A DNA stretch of 64,000 bases from Hymenobacter oligotrophus (GTDB lineage: Bacteria; Bacteroidota; Bacteroidia; Cytophagales; Hymenobacteraceae): positions 1,612,001-1,676,000 of the forward strand of contig NZ_CP032317.1 in the NCBI RefSeq assembly GCF_003574965.1, written 5' to 3'. Positions 17,373-26,141 of the stretch are shown piece after piece. A program made the translations under genes and the position numbers. Under the pieces are notes generated by a model. It saw nothing but the letters and a program-made list of their open reading frames with translations. It did not search any database and was not told the DNA's origin. The stretch's first letter is position 1. Each line of letters begins with the position of its first letter.

Positions 17373-17375
17373 GTG

Positions 17376-18644
17376 CTAGACTACTTCGCCGCCAATTACC
17401 ACCTGCGCCACCGGGTTTTCGCCCAGCCAGTACGGCAGCTCGCGGTAGTCGGGCACGTGCAGCAGCAGCACGTCGGCGCGTTTGCCGGGCTCCAGCGAGC
17501 CGCAATCCTGCTGCCGGTCGATGGCCCAGGCGGCGTTGAGGGTTACGGCGGCCAAGGCTTCGCGCGGGGTCAGGCCCATTTTCAGGCAGGCAACCTGCAA
17601 GGCCAGCCACAGGTTTTTGCTGGGGCACGAGCCGGGGTTGAAATCGGTGCTGATGGCCACGGGCAACCCGGCATCCACAAACTGCCGACCGGGCGCGTAC
17701 TGGGCTTGGCGCAAAAACATGGGTACCAATGGCAACAACACCGCCACGGTGCGCCCTTGGCCCGCGGCAGCCACGTGGGCGGCGCCCTCGGGCGTGAGGT
17801 AGTCGCAGTGGTCGACGCTGGTGGCGCCCAGCTCGGCGGCCATCAGGCAGCCGCCTAGGTCGTGCAGCTGCTCGGCATGGATCTTCAACTTAAAGCCTAG
17901 GTCGCGGGCGCGCTGCAGGTAGCGGCGCGCATCGGCCACGCCAAAGGCGCCTTCCTCGCAAAACACATCCACGAACTCGGCTGCGCCTTGCACTTCGGGC
18001 AGCACTTCGGCCGCCAAATACGCGAGGTAATCGGCGGGGCGGCCCTTGTACTCGGGGCCGGGCACGTGGGCACCTAGGAAGGTATTGACGATGCGCACGG
18101 GCTGCCGCTGCCCCGCTTGCCGGGCCACGCGCAGCAGGCGCAGCTCGGTGGGTTTGTCGAGCCCGTAGCCGGTTTTGGTTTCGAGGGTGGTTACGCCGTA
18201 GTGCCGGAAGCCTTTGAGGTGGTGCAGGGCTTGGGCGAGCAGCTCTTCATCCGAAGCCGCGCGGGTTTTGCGCACCGTGCTCAGGATGCCCCCACCCGAG
18301 GCCAGGATATCGAGGTACGACTCGCCCTGCAGCTTGCGCTGAAACTCATCGGCGCGGTTGCCGCCAAACACCAAGTGCGTGTGGCACTCCACCAAGCCGG
18401 GCATCACCACGCGCCCCGTGGCCTCGATGATGCGGGTGTCGGGGCCGATCAGCGCCTCGTCGAGCTCGTGCATTGGGCCCACGGCGGCAATGCTGCCGCC
18501 GTAGCAGGCTACGTACCCTAGGTCGATGATGCGCCACTCCGACATGGCAGCACCAGCCAAGGGCTTATCGGGGGGTGGGCCGACCAGCGTGAGCACCTGC
18601 GCGGCGTTGCGGATGAGCAGCGAGTAGGGTTGGGCGATGGGCAC
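17376..18644 (-). CDS. hutI: Imidazolonepropionase
   Basis: A 422-residue zinc amidohydrolase that opens 4-imidazolone-5-propionate to N-formimidoyl-L-glutamate, the third step of histidine degradation. Visible family features are the metal-binding ECHTHLVFGGNRADEF (His88 and His90), the ETKTGYGLD loop, KIHAEQLHD and STDFNPGSCPS. The length is normal. The upstream neighbour on the same strand is an unrelated 146-residue protein. hutU and hutG are elsewhere in the window on the same strand. It converges with the sigma operon across a shared terminator. Confidence 0.96.
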   Translation of the reverse strand: MPIAQPYSLLIRNAAQVLTLVGPPPDKPLAGAAMSEWRIIDLGYVACYGGSIAAVGPMHELDEALIGPDTRIIEATGRVVMPGLVECHTHLVFGGNRADEFQRKLQGESYLDILASGGGILSTVRKTRAASDEELLAQALHHLKGFRHYGVTTLETKTGYGLDKPTELRLLRVARQAGQRQPVRIVNTFLGAHVPGPEYKGRPADYLAYLAAEVLPEVQGAAEFVDVFCEEGAFGVADARRYLQRARDLGFKLKIHAEQLHDLGGCLMAAELGATSVDHCDYLTPEGAAHVAAAGQGRTVAVLLPLVPMFLRQAQYAPGRQFVDAGLPVAISTDFNPGSCPSKNLWLALQVACLKMGLTPREALAAVTLNAAWAIDRQQDCGSLEPGKRADVLLLHVPDYRELPYWLGENPVAQVVIGGEVV

Positions 18645-18657
18645 TGCGCAGCGAAAC

Positions 18658-19098
18658 CTAGGCTTGGGGTTGGGTGGCGCGGCGGGTGGCGCGCGTCATC
18701 TGCTTGATGTACTCGACGCGGCGGAAGCGCAGCGCCGACCAATCGTCGTCAATAGCAATTTGCCGCACCGGCTCGAAGCCGAGGGCGTGCAGCGGCGCCC
18801 AGCCGGTGTCGCGGTTGAAGTCGCAGCGGTACATTTTGCTGGTGCCCTTGGGGTAGGCAAACCACACGGCCGCGTCGCCGGCCGCTACGGCGGCTACCTG
18901 CGGAGCCAGCTGATCGATTTCGGCCTGCTGCGTAGCAAACACCAAAGCGGCATCCACGTTGTCGGCGGCAGCAGCATCCGCCACCACAGTGCATTGGGCG
19001 CGCATGTCGGCCAGCAGGGGCTGCAAATCGGCGGGCAGCTGGAGCACCAGCACCACGGTGCCGGGCTTTAGCAGCATTTTCTCGACGGCTGATTTCAT
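18658..19098 (-). CDS. Conserved hypothetical protein, 146 residues
   Basis: A small cytosolic protein with an alternating strand/helix layout. The C-terminal half carries AVWFAYPKGTSKMYRCDFNRD and ends DDWSALRFRRVEYIKQM, a pattern I associate with a conserved uncharacterised family in Bacteroidota and other bacteria. No catalytic motif. It lies 13 bases upstream of hutI on the same strand and may be cotranscribed. A TACCTTTA box at 19111-19104 ends 5 bases before the ATG, suggesting a leaderless mRNA. Confidence 0.82.
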   Translation of the reverse strand: MKSAVEKMLLKPGTVVLVLQLPADLQPLLADMRAQCTVVADAAAADNVDAALVFATQQAEIDQLAPQVAAVAAGDAAVWFAYPKGTSKMYRCDFNRDTGWAPLHALGFEPVRQIAIDDDWSALRFRRVEYIKQMTRATRRATQPQA

Positions 19099-19103
19099 GG
19101 CGC

Positions 19104-19111
19104 TAAAGGTA
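19104..19111 (-). promoter_or_regulatory. TACCTTTA box 5 bases before the 146-residue gene
   Basis: Seven of eight bases fit TAnnTTTG. Only five bases separate it from the ATG at 19098. Confidence 0.4.
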
Positions 19112-19149
19112 GCAGAAGTAACTTCTGATGCCCTAGGTGCCCGGTGGTG

Positions 19150-19593
19150 TTACGCCTGCCAGGGCCTCACCTCGAAGCCGCCATCGGCCCCAATGCGCAC
19201 GTAGTACAGCTCATCGAAACCCTCGGCGTAGGTGGGCAACTCGAGGCGGCCTCTCGTGCCTAAAATACCTTTGGCGGGCACCTGCTCCGGCGCGGGGCGC
19301 TGCTGGTTGCGGAGCAGGGCCTCGCGCGGCACCGATTGAAAGTAATAGCCCACCACCTGGTAGCCAGCCTGCCGGGCTGCGGCAATGTACACCTGCCGCT
19401 CGGCCGCCGTGGGGTTGGTGTTATCCACCACAAAACGGGCCTGGGTTTCGAGGCAAAACTGCAGCAGGCGCCGCTCGCGGTTGCGGGTGCGGAGCAAATC
19501 GAGGCTGATGCGCACGTGCGAGTTGAAGAACCGCTGCTTGTAGAACGTGGACTTGCCCGTGGCCTGAATACCACAGAAAACGATGGCCTGCAT
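19150..19593 (-). CDS. P-loop ATP-binding protein, polynucleotide-kinase-like
   Basis: A 147-residue P-loop protein. Walker A is GIQATGKST (8-16). VVDNTNPTAAER (about 55-66) matches the second motif of the polynucleotide kinase/AAA_33 family (DNTN). The short length corresponds to a stand-alone kinase domain. Likely a small-molecule or nucleic-acid 5' kinase; substrate unknown. It precedes the 146-residue protein on the same strand by about 50 bases. Confidence 0.82.
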   Translation of the reverse strand: MQAIVFCGIQATGKSTFYKQRFFNSHVRISLDLLRTRNRERRLLQFCLETQARFVVDNTNPTAAERQVYIAAARQAGYQVVGYYFQSVPREALLRNQQRPAPEQVPAKGILGTRGRLELPTYAEGFDELYYVRIGADGGFEVRPWQA

Positions 19594-19731
19594 AGCGTGA
19601 AGAAACAGAGGCGGTTACCTACCGCAAATTATTGGTAGTCCTGAAGACGAGGTTCGTATACTTTTTCCAACTCGTCTTTGGTTTTCACTACCTCATCTGA
19701 TTATTATAGACGAACTTAACCGCAAGAGCCC

Positions 19732-20016
19732 ATGAGACCTATTGCCAACTCACTGCCCCTGCTCACGATAGTCTCTGCGCTGCCCAACGAAGCCGTTGAA
19801 CGTTCTATTCGGCCCACCGATGAGGCCACTTTTGTGGTTAGCCCCCTGCGGATACAGGCAAGCACGCCAAGCCCCAAAAGCAGCGCTGCCTCCACGGGCT
19901 TTATGGTAGCATCGTCGGCCGAGCCCGAGCCCACACCGCCCGAAGCCACCAACCCCAAGCTGCACAAGTACGACGAGTTCGTGAAGTTTTACCTCGATTG
20001 CATGAACCGCGCCTAA
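19732..20016 (+). CDS. Small Pro/Ser/Thr-rich hypothetical protein
   Basis: 94 codons from ATG 19732. The middle is rich in Pro, Ser, Ala and Thr and looks disordered; the C-terminus (HKYDEFVKFYLDCMNRA) looks helical. No signal peptide and no recognised domain. It sits alone between minus-strand genes, with an AT-rich upstream stretch (19600-19731) that could hold a promoter and a hairpin at 20064-20108 downstream. These flanks favour a real gene, but there is no homology support. Confidence 0.5.
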   Translation: MRPIANSLPLLTIVSALPNEAVERSIRPTDEATFVVSPLRIQASTPSPKSSAASTGFMVASSAEPEPTPPEATNPKLHKYDEFVKFYLDCMNRA

Positions 20017-20063
20017 GCCACGCCAGCCCTTGCAACCGCGCTACTCCCTCCCGCGGTTGCGCG

Positions 20064-20108
20064 TACGCCCGGCTGCGGCTGCCCATCGGGCGGCTGCAGC
20101 CGGGCGTA
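20064..20108. terminator. Stem-loop between the small ORF and the SPL-like gene
   Basis: A 13-bp perfect stem (20064-20076 with 20096-20108) followed by TTTG on the plus strand. It lies between convergent genes. Confidence 0.6.
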
Positions 20109-20132
20109 TTTGCTGTTGCGTGCGCGGTGGCC

Positions 20133-21245
20133 CTAGGTCCAGTACTTCACGGGCGCCTGCGGGAAGCTCTGCTGCCACTCGCTGTAGAAGAACTCCTTGA
20201 GGCGGCGCATGTCGTCGGGCTGGTACACGTACTTGTGGCTGCCAAACTTATTGCGCTTCACGGTGCGCTTGGCCTCGTCGAGGTCGAGGGAGGTGTTGGG
20301 ATACCACTGCAGCAGCATGTCCTTGGAGCCGGGCGTAAAGCGGTGGCTGATGAACTCGGCCGTGAGGTCGCAGTCGAAATCGAGCGTAGCCTCCAGGCGG
20401 TCGAACAGCTGGCGGTACTCCTGCTCCCAGTTAGGAATGGGCATGATGGGCGCCAGCACCACGCCCACGGGGTAGCCGCCACCGCCCTGCTCCTTGGGCA
20501 AGGCCAACTGGCGCAAGGCCTGCAAGCGCGCTTCAACGGAAGCCGTGCCGCCCTCGAGCTTGCGGGCTACCGACTCGGCGTTGAGGCTGACGCGGGCCCG
20601 CGTGTGGCCGTTGTGGGGCAAGTCGAGCAACGAACCCACCTGGTCGTACTTCGATACGAAGCGCAGGCGGGCACCCTCGCGCTGCCCGTAGTAGCGTACG
20701 CACTCGGCCAGGCTGCCGGTGAGGTGCTCAATGCCCAGCACATCGGTGTAGCAGCTCACCTCGAAGCTGGTAAGCCGTCCGGACTGCTCGTAGCTGGCGG
20801 TGTTTTGCAGCAGGCTGGGCAGGTTGGCAAACACGCGCACCACCGGCGGACCCTGCAGCGAGCCTGCCAAGTAGCAGTACTGACAGTGCGCGGGGCAGCC
20901 TTCGGCCAGGTTCATCTGCCAATCGGCCGAAGGGGGCGTGGGCTGCAAGCGCAGCGCACTCGGCGGCGCCTTCACCACGGCCAGCGTGCTTTTGGCACGG
21001 CGGTAAGTGTCGCGTTCGTCGGTGCCGCGCAAGCCGGTAAGGCGGTTGCTCTTGAGCACCTCCACCTCCAGGTCGTGCTGCAGCACGCGCTGATATATCT
21101 GCTGGCCAAACTCTTCGTCGAGGGCGTCGGGCGTGAAGAGCACGCGCTTAGGCAGCCAAAGCTTGGCGCTGTGGGTGCGTACCAAAGGCTCGGGCTGAGC
21201 AATGGCCGGGGCGTTGAGAACGGGTAACGTGAGCTGGTCGATCAT
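20133..21245 (-). CDS. Spore photoproduct lyase family radical SAM protein
   Basis: A 370-residue radical SAM enzyme from the ATG at 21245. The cluster motif is CPAHCQYCY with Cys117, Cys121 and Cys124 (C-x3-C-x2-C, the SPL spacing). Cys164 in SFEVSCYTDVLGIEH occupies the place of the catalytic hydrogen-donor Cys141 of Bacillus SPL. SPL reverses the 5-thyminyl-5,6-dihydrothymine lesion formed in UV-irradiated dry or spore DNA. Bacteroidota do not form spores, so the natural substrate may be UV lesions in desiccated cells or something else. The gene is monocistronic. Confidence 0.9.
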   Translation of the reverse strand: MIDQLTLPVLNAPAIAQPEPLVRTHSAKLWLPKRVLFTPDALDEEFGQQIYQRVLQHDLEVEVLKSNRLTGLRGTDERDTYRRAKSTLAVVKAPPSALRLQPTPPSADWQMNLAEGCPAHCQYCYLAGSLQGPPVVRVFANLPSLLQNTASYEQSGRLTSFEVSCYTDVLGIEHLTGSLAECVRYYGQREGARLRFVSKYDQVGSLLDLPHNGHTRARVSLNAESVARKLEGGTASVEARLQALRQLALPKEQGGGGYPVGVVLAPIMPIPNWEQEYRQLFDRLEATLDFDCDLTAEFISHRFTPGSKDMLLQWYPNTSLDLDEAKRTVKRNKFGSHKYVYQPDDMRRLKEFFYSEWQQSFPQAPVKYWT

Positions 21246-21808
21246 CATTAGCCACAACACCGCGCAAGCATTATAAGCTCCATTCAACACATCAAATACT
21301 CAATATTTACTCACTGATATACAATAACTTATAGTAACATTTGCTCATACATAATGCTAACCTTTTTACCAGACTACCTGCCCGTTTTGCACGGTGCGTA
21401 AAACCCTGCCGAACCAGCGGCAAGGCCCAAGCCAAACCCGCCTTGGCCGTTGCCGGCTTAGCCCTAGGTGCCTCGCGGTGGCCCGGCCCGAGGCACCTAG
21501 GTGGCAGTAATTGTTAGCGCCATCGGCACGCCACCCCATTCAGTGGCCCCTACGCCTCTTCGGCTGCACCGCGAACAATACGGTTGGCCACAGTGGCCTT
21601 CGGCCTGGCGCATGGTTCTTTCGATGCTAATTACCTAGCAACCGTAATTCCGTCATCAGCTAAGCCAATTCTGAAATTTCAGCTCAAGAATTAACTCAGC
21701 CAACATTTATTTTGATTTTTACTTCAATACTTACACAGTAAGTATTTGAAAAACAACATTGTATTTAAGCAAGTACAACCATAACAACGCCTCGATAGTT
21801 AAGGCAAT
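21246..21808. other. 563-bp intergenic region, partly AT-rich
   Basis: No supported gene. It holds an AT-rich segment (about 21280-21370) likely containing the SPL-like gene's promoter, a CCTAGG-ended hairpin at 21463-21501, and a second AT-rich segment (about 21650-21800) before the 2'-5' RNA ligase-like gene. Confidence 0.6.
21463..21501. repeat. 13-bp inverted repeat with CCTAGGTGCC arms
   Basis: Bases 21463-21475 are the exact inverse of 21489-21501. Arms begin and end with CCTAGG. There is no U tract, so it is not a typical terminator. Confidence 0.7.
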
Positions 21809-22324
21809 ATGCCTGCTATTGACGCTCCACTTATCCTCACCCTTTCGCTCGACAAAAAGTCGTTCGACTACTTCAACGCCTTGCGGCAGAAGCACTTTCC
21901 GCCGGAGCGCAACTACCTCGACGCCCACTTTACGCTCTTCCACCACCTGCCCAGCGCCGAGTACGATGCCATTACCGCCACGCTGGCAGCTCGGGCCCAC
22001 GCCCAGCCTCCCCTACCAATGCGGGTAACGGGGTTGCAGTTTTTGGGGCGTGGGGTAGCGTTTGCGCTCGAGGCCCCCGAGGCCGAAGCTTTGCACCGCG
22101 AGCTGCAAGCTCTGTGGCGCGAGCAGCTTACCCCACAAGACCAGCAGCGGCGGCGGCCGCACGTTACCATTCAGAACAAGGTAACGCCCGCTGCGGCCCG
22201 CCAGCTGTACGAGCAGCTAAGCGCCTCGTTTCAGCCGTTCGAGGCTACCGGCACGGGCTTGCAGCTGTGGGCTTACCGCAACGGCCCTTGGGAGCTGCTG
22301 CGAAGTTTCGCGTTTGGCGCCTAG
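21809..22324 (+). CDS. 2'-5' RNA ligase family protein (2H phosphoesterase)
   Basis: A 171-residue 2H phosphoesterase superfamily protein. The two catalytic H-x-T motifs are HFT (40-42) and HVT (118-120), with the expected spacing. Members include 2'-5' RNA ligase ThpR and cyclic phosphodiesterases that act on tRNA-splicing-like or ADP-ribose 1'',2''-cyclic phosphate ends. Length is normal. It probably forms an operon with pncA 78 bases downstream, which would fit a link with NAD-derived cyclic phosphates, though this is inference. Confidence 0.88.
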   Translation: MPAIDAPLILTLSLDKKSFDYFNALRQKHFPPERNYLDAHFTLFHHLPSAEYDAITATLAARAHAQPPLPMRVTGLQFLGRGVAFALEAPEAEALHRELQALWREQLTPQDQQRRRPHVTIQNKVTPAAARQLYEQLSASFQPFEATGTGLQLWAYRNGPWELLRSFAFGA

Positions 22325-22402
22325 GTTTGCGGCGCGCTCCGTGCCGGGGCAACCCCGCGTTTAGCGGCGCGTTCGTACGGTCATCCACCCTTCCGCAAGC
22401 CC

Positions 22403-23029
22403 ATGAAAGCTCTGCTGCTCATCGACATTCAGAACGACTTTGTACCGGGCGGGGCGCTGGCCGTGCCCGGGGGCGACCAAATTATTCCGCTGGCCAACGC
22501 GCTGCAACCGCGCTTCGAGCTGGTGGTGGCCACCCAGGATTGGCACCCGCGCACGCACAAAAGTTTCGCGGCCAACCACCCGGGCAAGCACGAGTTCGAA
22601 ACCACCGAATTGCACGGGCTGGAGCAAGTGTTGTGGCCGGTACACTGCGTGCAGGGCACGTCCGGCGCCGAGCTGCACCCGGCACTCGACACGCAGCGCA
22701 TCGAGGCTATTTTCCGGAAAGGCACCGACCCTGAAATCGACAGCTACAGCGGCCTGTTTGACAACGGCCACCGGAAGGCTACGGGCCTGGCCGATTACCT
22801 GCGCGGCAAAGGCGTGCGGCAGGTGTACGTGGCCGGCTTGGCCGGCGACTACTGCGTGTACTTCACGGCCAAGGATGCCCTACGCGAGGGCTTCGAGACT
22901 TACCTGATTGAGGATGCCGCGCGGCCCATTTCGGCGGAGGGTTACGAGCAGGCCAAGGCTGATATTGAGCGCCTAGGCGGCCGGTTGGTAAGCAGCGCCG
23001 CGGTGCTAAGCCAGCAAGCCGCCACCTAG
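22403..23029 (+). CDS. pncA: Nicotinamidase
   Basis: A 208-residue isochorismatase-like hydrolase that deamidates nicotinamide to nicotinate in NAD salvage. The catalytic triad is Asp8 (LLIDIQNDF), Lys106 (FRKGTD) and Cys151 (GDYCVYFTA). The metal site is Asp46, His48 and His52 (TQDWHPRTHKSF). All correspond to known bacterial PncA residues. The stop codon overlaps by 4 bases the 3' end of the convergent cupin gene. It follows the 2H phosphoesterase gene on the same strand. Confidence 0.95.
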   Translation: MKALLLIDIQNDFVPGGALAVPGGDQIIPLANALQPRFELVVATQDWHPRTHKSFAANHPGKHEFETTELHGLEQVLWPVHCVQGTSGAELHPALDTQRIEAIFRKGTDPEIDSYSGLFDNGHRKATGLADYLRGKGVRQVYVAGLAGDYCVYFTAKDALREGFETYLIEDAARPISAEGYEQAKADIERLGGRLVSSAAVLSQQAAT

Positions 23030-23589
23030 GCTATTTTGGTTTTGCGCACGGGGCTGTACACCGCCCGCAGCCCCAATAGGAGTGCAATGGGCCGCAGCAA
23101 GCCAAACAATATGTTTTGCACCCAGCGCGGCGGCTCGGCAAGCCGAAACTCACCCTCGAACTCGCCGGCCAACAGCGACGATTGCAGCACGCCGGGCACG
23201 CCGCCGGGCGTTACCAACCCAGCCTGCGCCAGGGTGAATACCGTTTCCAGAAACTCCTCGGTGCGCAGGGCGGGCCGGGTAGTCCAGCGCACAGTGGCGC
23301 GGGCTTCGGAGCTGTTCCACATGCTGTGTACTTGGCCGGGCGCAATGCGTAGCTCCTCGCCGCAGCGTAAGGTGCGCAGGGTGCCATCGAGGCGTACCGT
23401 TACCTCGCCTTGCAGCACCTCGAAATGTTCTTCTTGCGTGGGGTGAAAGTGCGGCTGGGGCTCGAGGCTCCGTCCGCGGTAGCTTGATTCGACGACCAAC
23501 TCGGCGCCGCAGCTTTGGCGAGTAGTCGTCAGGAAATAAATGCTTTGTCCGGTAATCGGGTTTTCGATGAACTGACCTTGATAAGCCAT
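23026..23589 (-). CDS. Cupin-domain protein with C-terminal hydrophobic segment
   Basis: 187 residues. A single cupin barrel spans about 25-115, with metal-ligand-type residues in HFHPTQEEHFEVLQGE (His47, His49, Glu53 or Glu54) and His88 in the second motif. A hydrophobic stretch near 160-180 could be a membrane anchor. Cupins of this type bind metals and may act as dioxygenases, isomerases or sensors; the function here is unknown. The 3' end overlaps pncA by 4 bases in convergent orientation, so antisense effects are possible. Confidence 0.82.
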   Translation of the reverse strand: MAYQGQFIENPITGQSIYFLTTTRQSCGAELVVESSYRGRSLEPQPHFHPTQEEHFEVLQGEVTVRLDGTLRTLRCGEELRIAPGQVHSMWNSSEARATVRWTTRPALRTEEFLETVFTLAQAGLVTPGGVPGVLQSSLLAGEFEGEFRLAEPPRWVQNILFGLLRPIALLLGLRAVYSPVRKTKIA

Positions 23590-23901
23590 GGCGTTGCACA
23601 GGTAGATAGGCGGAAAACAAACGGGATAGGTGGTGGCTAGGTAAGCGCCCTAGGTGCGCAAGCAGGCAAGTCAATTCGCCAACCAGTAAGGGCAGTGGCC
23701 GCGAAAATTCATCTAAATTCTCCCTGCAAAAATACCGTGCGCAAGCAGCTGCGTCATCCACATAAACATGTGAAGCCGGGTGGTTTAGGCCTCGCATAGC
23801 CATGTAGCCGAGCTGCTGCGGCCACAACCTTTGCCGTAGGCGCGGGGTACAGCATGAAGCCTGCCGCTGGCCGGCAGCGGCCTACCTATGCTGTTCTGCT
23901 T

Positions 23902-24996
23902 ATGTCCGACCTAGGCCTCGACCTCCCCTACCAGCTCGATATTGCCTTACGCACGGCCGCCGTAATCCTGGGCGGTTTGGCGGCCGGGCTGCTGCTCAAG
24001 CTGGCCATCTTCGCGGTGTTGCGTACCTACAGCCACCGCCCCAACGACCCCGTGCTGCTGCAATCGGTGGTGCGGCGGCTGAAGCGCCCGAGCGGCTACT
24101 TTTTGCCCGTGCTGGTGCTGTCGTTTGTGCTGCCGCTGGCCCCGCTCGCGCCCAAGCCTTTCGAGGTAATGCGCCGAATCGTAGAAACCGGCCTGATTAC
24201 CTCGTTTGCGTGGTGCCTGGTGCGGCTGGTGCGGGTGGTGCAAGACATGGTGCAGCACCACTACCGCCTCGATGAGGGCGACAACCTGCGCGTGCGCAAA
24301 CTGTTTACGCAGTTGCAGTTTGTGCGCAAGTTTGTGGTGTCGCTGATCGTGTTTCTGGCCGTGGCATTGGTGCTGATGAGCTTTGCCACAGTACGCAAAA
24401 TTGGTACGGGGCTGGTCACCTCGGCGGGCATCGCCAGCGTAATTGTGGGCTTTGCGGCCCAGCGCTCCATCAGCAACTTGCTGGCCGGCTTTCAGATAGC
24501 CTTTACCCAACCCATCCGGCTCGACGACGTGTTGGTGGTGGAGGGCGAGTGGGGCCGCGTAGAGGAAATTACCTTCACCTACGTGGTGCTGCGCATCTGG
24601 GACGAGCGCCGTTTGGTGCTGCCGCTCAACTACTTTATCGAGAAACCTTTCCAGAATTGGACGCGCACTACCTCGCAGCTGCTCGGCACCGTGCACCTGC
24701 AAACCGACTACACTATTCCGGTAGACGAGGTGCGAACGGCCCTGCAGCGCATTGTGGAGCAAAGCCAGTACTGGGATAAGCGCCTGTGCGTGCTGCACGT
24801 AACCGACTCCAAAGACCGAACCCTGGAGCTGCGCGCCCTGGTTAGTGCGGCCAGCTCGGGCGACATTTGGGAGCTGCGCTGCGAGGTGCGCGAAAAGCTG
24901 CTCGGCTTTGTGCAGCAGCATTACCCGCAGTGCCTGCCCCGCATCCGTACCAGCACCCCGGAGCCTAACGCCCTAGGTGCTGCCGCCGAAGCATAG
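23902..24996 (+). CDS. MscS-family mechanosensitive ion channel
   Basis: 364 residues from ATG 23902 (an ATG 48 bases upstream is also possible). Four or five N-terminal helices precede the conserved pore-lining TM3 with glycine/alanine packing (GLVTSAGIASVIVGFAAQ, near 173-190). The MscS middle beta domain follows (PIRLDDVLVVEGEWGRVEEI) and then a C-terminal alpha/beta cage. It releases solutes from the cytoplasm on hypo-osmotic shock. An AACCTTTG box near 23826-23833, one mismatch from consensus, is a candidate promoter. Monocistronic. Confidence 0.92.
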   Translation: MSDLGLDLPYQLDIALRTAAVILGGLAAGLLLKLAIFAVLRTYSHRPNDPVLLQSVVRRLKRPSGYFLPVLVLSFVLPLAPLAPKPFEVMRRIVETGLITSFAWCLVRLVRVVQDMVQHHYRLDEGDNLRVRKLFTQLQFVRKFVVSLIVFLAVALVLMSFATVRKIGTGLVTSAGIASVIVGFAAQRSISNLLAGFQIAFTQPIRLDDVLVVEGEWGRVEEITFTYVVLRIWDERRLVLPLNYFIEKPFQNWTRTTSQLLGTVHLQTDYTIPVDEVRTALQRIVEQSQYWDKRLCVLHVTDSKDRTLELRALVSAASSGDIWELRCEVREKLLGFVQQHYPQCLPRIRTSTPEPNALGAAAEA

Positions 24997-25256
24997 CCCC
25001 AATCAACAGACCAGCTAACCACCAAGCGCTTCCACTCCGGCCAGAAATGCGCTTGTTCAACTCAACAAAAAAAGCTGCGTTTTCGGTGCTTAAGGCCAGA
25101 AGTCGCACTTAGGAGTTGCCAAAGCCGGCCTCCCGCTAGCCGTTTGCCATGCCCTAGGTGCGGTGCCACCGAGGAGCTTGCGGCACCAATCTTGTTCGTT
25201 TCGCATTGCGTATCTTGGGGGTGCCAACTGGCTCGGTTACCCTACTCCGCTGCCTT

Positions 25257-25844
25257 ATGAAATTTCGCTTTTTCGTTGCCCTAGGTGCCCTGCTGCTCTC
25301 GGCCGGTGCAGTGCTGGCACAAGATGCCCAAGAGGCGCCTGCGCTGGGTTTGCGCGCGCCGCTGGTGTCGTACAACGTGCAAGCCGGGGCCTCGTTTGCG
25401 GGCCGCTACGGCTCGGCTTCCTACCTCAGCCCGCAGGCCAATTTTCAGGTAAGCAACCGCCTCACGCTGTTTGCCGGCGGCACGTTTATGCGCCTGATGC
25501 CGGGTGCGGCGCACTACCCCGCCAGCACCGAGGGCGGCGCGCCGCGCGCCAGCCTGCGCAACGGCACCAACCGCTACCTGCTCTACGGCGGCGGCACCTA
25601 TGCCCTCAGCCCGCGCCTGGCCCTTACCGGCAGCGCCTGGAAAGACCTGACGCCCGGTTTGCCCAACATGGGCCCGGCCGTAAATCCTTACGCGGGCTTC
25701 GGCAACCTAGGGCAGGGCGTAAACCTGCGCGCCGATTACAAACTCACCGAGAACATCTCGGTTTCGGGTGGGGTGCGCGTGGTGCAGGGCGCCTCCTCGG
25801 CGCCGGGGCTCAACCCCATACTTTACTCGCCCGTGGGGTACTAA
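25257..25844 (+). CDS. Secreted/outer-membrane hypothetical protein
   Basis: 195 residues starting with a signal peptide (MKFRFFVALGALLLSAGAVLAQ is the leader; cleavage after AQA-like site near residue 22). The rest has alternating hydrophobic residues, aromatic ends and Gly/Asn turns, as in small outer-membrane beta-barrels. It ends in SPVGY with a terminal aromatic, consistent with BAM recognition. No named family. A strong terminator lies at 25875-25905. Another open frame in the same DNA is a shadow, without a signal peptide. Confidence 0.78.
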   Translation: MKFRFFVALGALLLSAGAVLAQDAQEAPALGLRAPLVSYNVQAGASFAGRYGSASYLSPQANFQVSNRLTLFAGGTFMRLMPGAAHYPASTEGGAPRASLRNGTNRYLLYGGGTYALSPRLALTGSAWKDLTPGLPNMGPAVNPYAGFGNLGQGVNLRADYKLTENISVSGGVRVVQGASSAPGLNPILYSPVGY

Positions 25845-25874
25845 CCTAGGCGGCCTGATACTCAGAAGGAAAGC

Positions 25875-25905
25875 AAAGCCCGGAATTTCTCCGGGCTTTT
25901 TCTTT
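25875..25905 (+). terminator. Rho-independent terminator
   Basis: A 9-bp stem (25875-25883 with 25891-25899) followed by a T-rich tract. Confidence 0.85.
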
Positions 25906-26141
25906 GTTTGATGCTCTACATTTGCGGCCCGAATAGGTGCCGTTGGGGGCTGTGGGCGCAAGCCACGGCCTGCGTGGCGGGCTAGTTGGCCAGTTGCTGC
26001 ATCAGCCAAACCCGCGCTTAGCTGCTGCGGCCGGCCCCTACGGTCGGCCTTTTGGCGTGTGGCCTCGCCCGAGTTTGTGGCCCCCAACCAAATACCTTTT
26101 TGCGCGTTGCACGTATTCTGCAAGGCTTTCCCCAACGCCTC

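Noticed and set aside
19998-21227. 409-codon open frame on the plus strand opposite the SPL-like gene
   Set aside because: Shadow of the radical SAM gene, without recognisable motifs.
25163-25849. 228-codon frame overlapping the secreted hypothetical gene in another frame
   Set aside because: No signal peptide and an Arg/Pro-rich translation; the overlapping frame has a clear leader and terminator.
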